Positions 61,652 through 64,000 of a stretch of 64,000 nucleotides of DNA are shown here, piece after piece. The stretch is from Pyropia haitanensis. Taxonomy: Eukaryota; Rhodophyta; Bangiophyceae; Bangiales; Bangiaceae. The notes beneath the pieces are model-generated. The model saw only the letters and a program-made list of their open reading frames with translations, had not been told where the DNA came from and did no database searches. Each line of letters opens with the position of its first letter. The stretch's first letter is position 1. The stretch covers positions 4,615,874-4,679,873 of the forward strand of contig SDUX01000002.1 in NCBI GenBank assembly GCA_008729055.1, given 5' to 3'. The translations under genes and the position numbers were made by a program.

Positions 61652-62262
61652 GCGGCGGCGGGGCGCTTGCCCTCTCGTGGGGGGGGACGCCGCGGCCGCG
61701 CCGCGCGCGGCACGCGGCGGCGGGAGCTCCCGCCGCACGCCCCCCCGCGCGCGCCGCCGGCCTGACCTGCGCCGCCACACCCGTCAGACCTGCCCGGCTG
61801 CTCGTGGCGGGCCGGCGGCGGCGGCGGCGGCGGCGGCAGCGGGGTGCGGTCGGTCGGCGGCGGCGGCGGTGGCGGCGGCGGCAGCGGCGGCGGCGGGCGC
61901 CCCCTTTTGGTGCGGCGCCGCCGCGCCGACGCGGCGGCCGGCCGGCCTGGTTGCCGTGGTGGCCTCCCGCCGCCGACCGCACGCCCCCCCCTGACCGCGC
62001 CGCCGCCGCTGGCCGTCTGCGCCCGCCGCGCCGCCGTTGCGAGCGTGCCGCTGCCGCTGCCGCGCTCCGCTCCACCCGCCCCCGCCCCCCGTCTCTGTTT
62101 CCCCCGCGCACGCCCCGCCCCGCTCGGGCGTGCACCCTAGGCCCCGCTCTTCCCTCTCCCTGCTGCTGCGGTTTTCTTTTTTTCCGCTCCGACCGCCGCC
62201 GTCGTCCCGGTGGCCCTCTTCCTTTTTTTTTTTTTGTAAGCGGGCGACCCGTCTGCCGCACC

Positions 62263-62317
<55 letters not shown>

Positions 62318-62533
62318 CGCTCTTTCCCTGTCTCGACGCCCGCGTGGGGCGCTCGCCGCGGCGCCCGCCGCGGCCGCCCCCCGGATTCCCGCGGCGCGGC
62401 TGCGGCGCGGGTGGCGGCCGCGGCGCCGCCCCCCCCCACGGCCGGTGCGATTGCTGGCGGGCGGGCCTGCCACGGCCCTCGCTGCTGCCGCCGCGTCGCC
62501 GGCTCCGCGTCGGCGGGCGAGGTGGAGGGGGGT

Positions 62534-62578
<45 letters not shown>

Positions 62579-62641
62579 CCGCCCGCCGCGGCGGCGGGTG
62601 TGCCGACGCCGACGCCGGCTGTCACGACGACCATCTTCCCC
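54295..62641. other. 8-kb homopolymer-rich region without a resolvable gene
   Basis: A less extreme part (about 54.3-57.8 kb) has overlapping long frames on both strands, including a plus-strand ATG frame at 56784-57836 starting MSSASVPKGWGTFTTVLPDL, with no recognised domain. From about 58.08 kb runs dominate: 25 G at 58098-58122, 28 G at 59931-59958 and dozens of C-runs up to about 61.26 kb. One coding-like island at 58.73-58.93 kb on the plus strand reads VDAVGNDEHPAAIGWCAAAR then VGVAKAAALRTAASHAAAVA. Further short Ala-rich helical pieces recur to 61.0 kb, so a gene chopped by run-length errors is possible but cannot be reconstructed by eye. Confidence 0.4.
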
Positions 62642-64000
62642 ATGGTGCGGACGCTCGCCGCGATGGCCGACGGCGCGGAGGGGGAGGGCCGCCCCCGCGG
62701 CGGCGGCCTGTTTGGTGCCGCCGCCGCCGACGCCGCCGACCCGCCGCTGCCGCCGGCGGTGACGCCCGCGGCGGGCCCGTCGTCACCGCGGCGGTCGTCG
62801 CGGCGGCGCGCGGCGCGCGCGGCCGTCGCGGCGGTGCGGGCGGGTGGCGGGGGTGCCGCGGGCGTCGGGGGCGGCTCGTCGCCCGGCTCGTCGGTGACGG
62901 TGGCGAGCCCGCCGCCGCCGCCGCCGCCCCCCCCGCCCCCCCCCGTCTCCATCACGTGCCTGCCGCCCGCCTTCCCCGCCGCCGCCGCCGCCGGGGGCGG
63001 CCGCAAGTACTCGCGGGTGGCCCCCTACCGGCTGTCGCACACGCTCGGTGAGGGCACGTTTGGCAAGGTCAAGCTCGCCGTCCACGAGCGCACCGGCGCG
63101 GCGTACGCGGTCAAGATCCTGGAGAAGGAGGCGGTGGTCGCCAACGGGTGGACGCCCAAGATCCGCCGCGAGATCACCATCATGCGCGCGCTGCGGCACC
63201 CCAACATTGTGGCACTCAAGGAGGTGCTCTCGTCGGCCCGGAAAGTGTACATGGTGATGGAGCTGGTCCGCGGGGGGGAGCTGTACTGGGCACTCCAGCG
63301 GGAGGAGCTGGCCGAGGCGACCGCCCGCCGCTACTTTCAGCAGCTCGTCGACGCGGTCGACTACTGCCACCGGCGCGGGGTGTACCACCGGGACCTCAAG
63401 CCGGAGAACCTGCTGCTCGGCGAGGACGGGACGCTCAAGATTACCGACTTTGGCCTGTCGGCCATCAAGATGCAGGCGACGGGCGCGCAGGCCATCCTCC
63501 GCACCAGCTGCGGCTCCCCGCACTACGTGTCGCCCGAGGTGCGGTGGGCGACGGGCTACTCGGGCGCCGCCGTCGACGCGTGGTCGTGCGGCGTCATCCT
63601 GTACCTGCTGCTGACGGGCTGGCTTCCGTTCCACCACGACGAGCCTGCCGCGCTGCAGGCCCAGATCGACGCGTGCGTCGTCGACATCCCCGCGTGCGTG
63701 CCGCCGCCCGCGGCCGACCTGCTGTCGCGGCTGCTGGTGCGGGACCCGGCGCGGCGGCTGAGCCTCCGCGGCGTCAAGCGGCACCCGTGGTTCACCGTCG
63801 ACTACACGCCCGCCGTCGAGACGGACGAGGAGGCGGAGGAGGCGGAGGAGGCGGCCGCCGCGGCGGCCGCCGCCGCCGCCGCAGAGGCCGCCGCCGCGTC
63901 GGCGGCGGCCGCCAGCGCCGCCGCCGCGGCAGCCGCCGCCGCCGCCGCCGCGTCGGCGCGGCGGCCGGCGGTGGCGCTCGCGCCGCCGGCGCTCCCGCCC
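62642..64000 (+). CDS. Ser/Thr protein kinase, CAMK group (SNF1/CIPK-like), 3' end beyond the window
   Basis: The frame is open from the ATG at 62642 to the edge (453 codons). Residues 1-125 are disordered (Arg, Gly, Pro-rich). The kinase domain starts PYRLSHTLGEGTFGKVKLAV (glycine loop at G136), with AVKILEKE (K158), the C-helix segment IRREITIMRALRHPNIVALK, hinge VYMVMELVRGGELYWAL, HRDLKPENLLL (D251), TDFGLSA (DFG D269), activation segment LRTSCGSPHYVSPEV and WSCGVILYLLLTGWLPFHHD, ending RRLSLRGVKRHPWF. DFGLSA plus TSCGSPHYVSPEV is typical for CIPK/SnRK and related CAMKL kinases, which act in stress and nutrient signalling. After the domain there is an acidic then almost pure Ala stretch to the edge. 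Whether a NAF or UBA/KA1 module follows cannot be seen, so the subfamily is open. Confidence 0.9.
   Translation, partial: MVRTLAAMADGAEGEGRPRGGGLFGAAAADAADPPLPPAVTPAAGPSSPRRSSRRRAARAAVAAVRAGGGGAAGVGGGSSPGSSVTVASPPPPPPPPPPPPVSITCLPPAFPAAAAAGGGRKYSRVAPYRLSHTLGEGTFGKVKLAVHERTGAAYAVKILEKEAVVANGWTPKIRREITIMRALRHPNIVALKEVLSSARKVYMVMELVRGGELYWALQREELAEATARRYFQQLVDAVDYCHRRGVYHRDLKPENLLLGEDGTLKITDFGLSAIKMQATGAQAILRTSCGSPHYVSPEVRWATGYSGAAVDAWSCGVILYLLLTGWLPFHHDEPAALQAQIDACVVDIPACVPPPAADLLSRLLVRDPARRLSLRGVKRHPWFTVDYTPAVETDEEAEEAEEAAAAAAAAAAAEAAAASAAAASAAAAAAAAAAAASARRPAVALAPPALPP

Overview
This window looks like nuclear DNA from a very GC-rich alga. The reasons are eukaryotic genes with short introns (about 75-320 bp, GT..AG), protein families of eukaryotic type (GT14, PGAP4-like, STEAP-like, NOM1-like, a CAMK-type kinase), a chloroplast-envelope-type HMA1 metal ATPase, alanine/glycine-rich coding sequence and a DIRS retroelement. 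A bangiophyte red alga (Porphyra/Pyropia type) is my best guess, but it is an inference and not shown by any single gene. Many genes change reading frame exactly at runs of 9-21 G or C. I read these as mostly homopolymer length errors or polymorphism, so several genes below are given as one locus spanning two frames.

Layout. 1-1564 (-): GT14 glycosyltransferase running off the left edge. 6167-8323 (+): type II membrane glycosyltransferase of GT92/GT2 type, followed by an unrecognised minus-strand ORF (8294-9646). 12526-14937 (+): low-complexity protein with a long Ala-Gln repeat. 17050-17940 (+): unrecognised helical Ala-rich protein, with a possible metallophosphoesterase exon opposite at about 18.5 kb. 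20097-22618 and 25365-28169 (-): two paralogous Crinkler/RHS-like P-loop NTPases with a nuclease-like C-terminus, each with a phase-0 intron near the N-terminus. Between them on the plus strand lies a spliced secreted/type I membrane protein. 29202-31380 (+): MIF4G protein resembling NOM1/Sgd1. 32989-33737 (+): GNAT acetyltransferase. 34045-36735 (-): HMA1-like P1B-4 ATPase, head to head with a small spliced gene (36909-37548, +). 38672-40062 (+): ATP-grasp ligase.

40370-45930 is a complete DIRS/PAT-like tyrosine-recombinase retroelement. It has identical 336-bp split repeats, a second 38-bp split repeat, a shared TTAT core, and gag, RT-RNase H-methyltransferase and recombinase ORFs. 46130-47807 (-): STEAP-like metalloreductase with an intron inside the Rossmann motif. 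49285-50008: a small terminal-inverted-repeat element. 50378-51645 (+): PGAP4-like glycosyltransferase. 51882-54294 (-): acidic protein with repeated Trp motifs. 54.3-62.6 kb is extremely C/G-homopolymer rich with no gene I can resolve. 62642-64000 (+): a CAMK/SNF1-CIPK-type Ser/Thr kinase running off the right edge.

There is no operon logic. Visible relationships are three secretory-pathway glycosyltransferases, a metal-transport/metal-reduction pair (HMA1 and STEAP-like) separated by the DIRS insertion, and the Crinkler-like pair. The strongest candidates for a less-described system are the algal Crinkler-like NTPase-nuclease pair and the complete DIRS element with its readable integration junctions.
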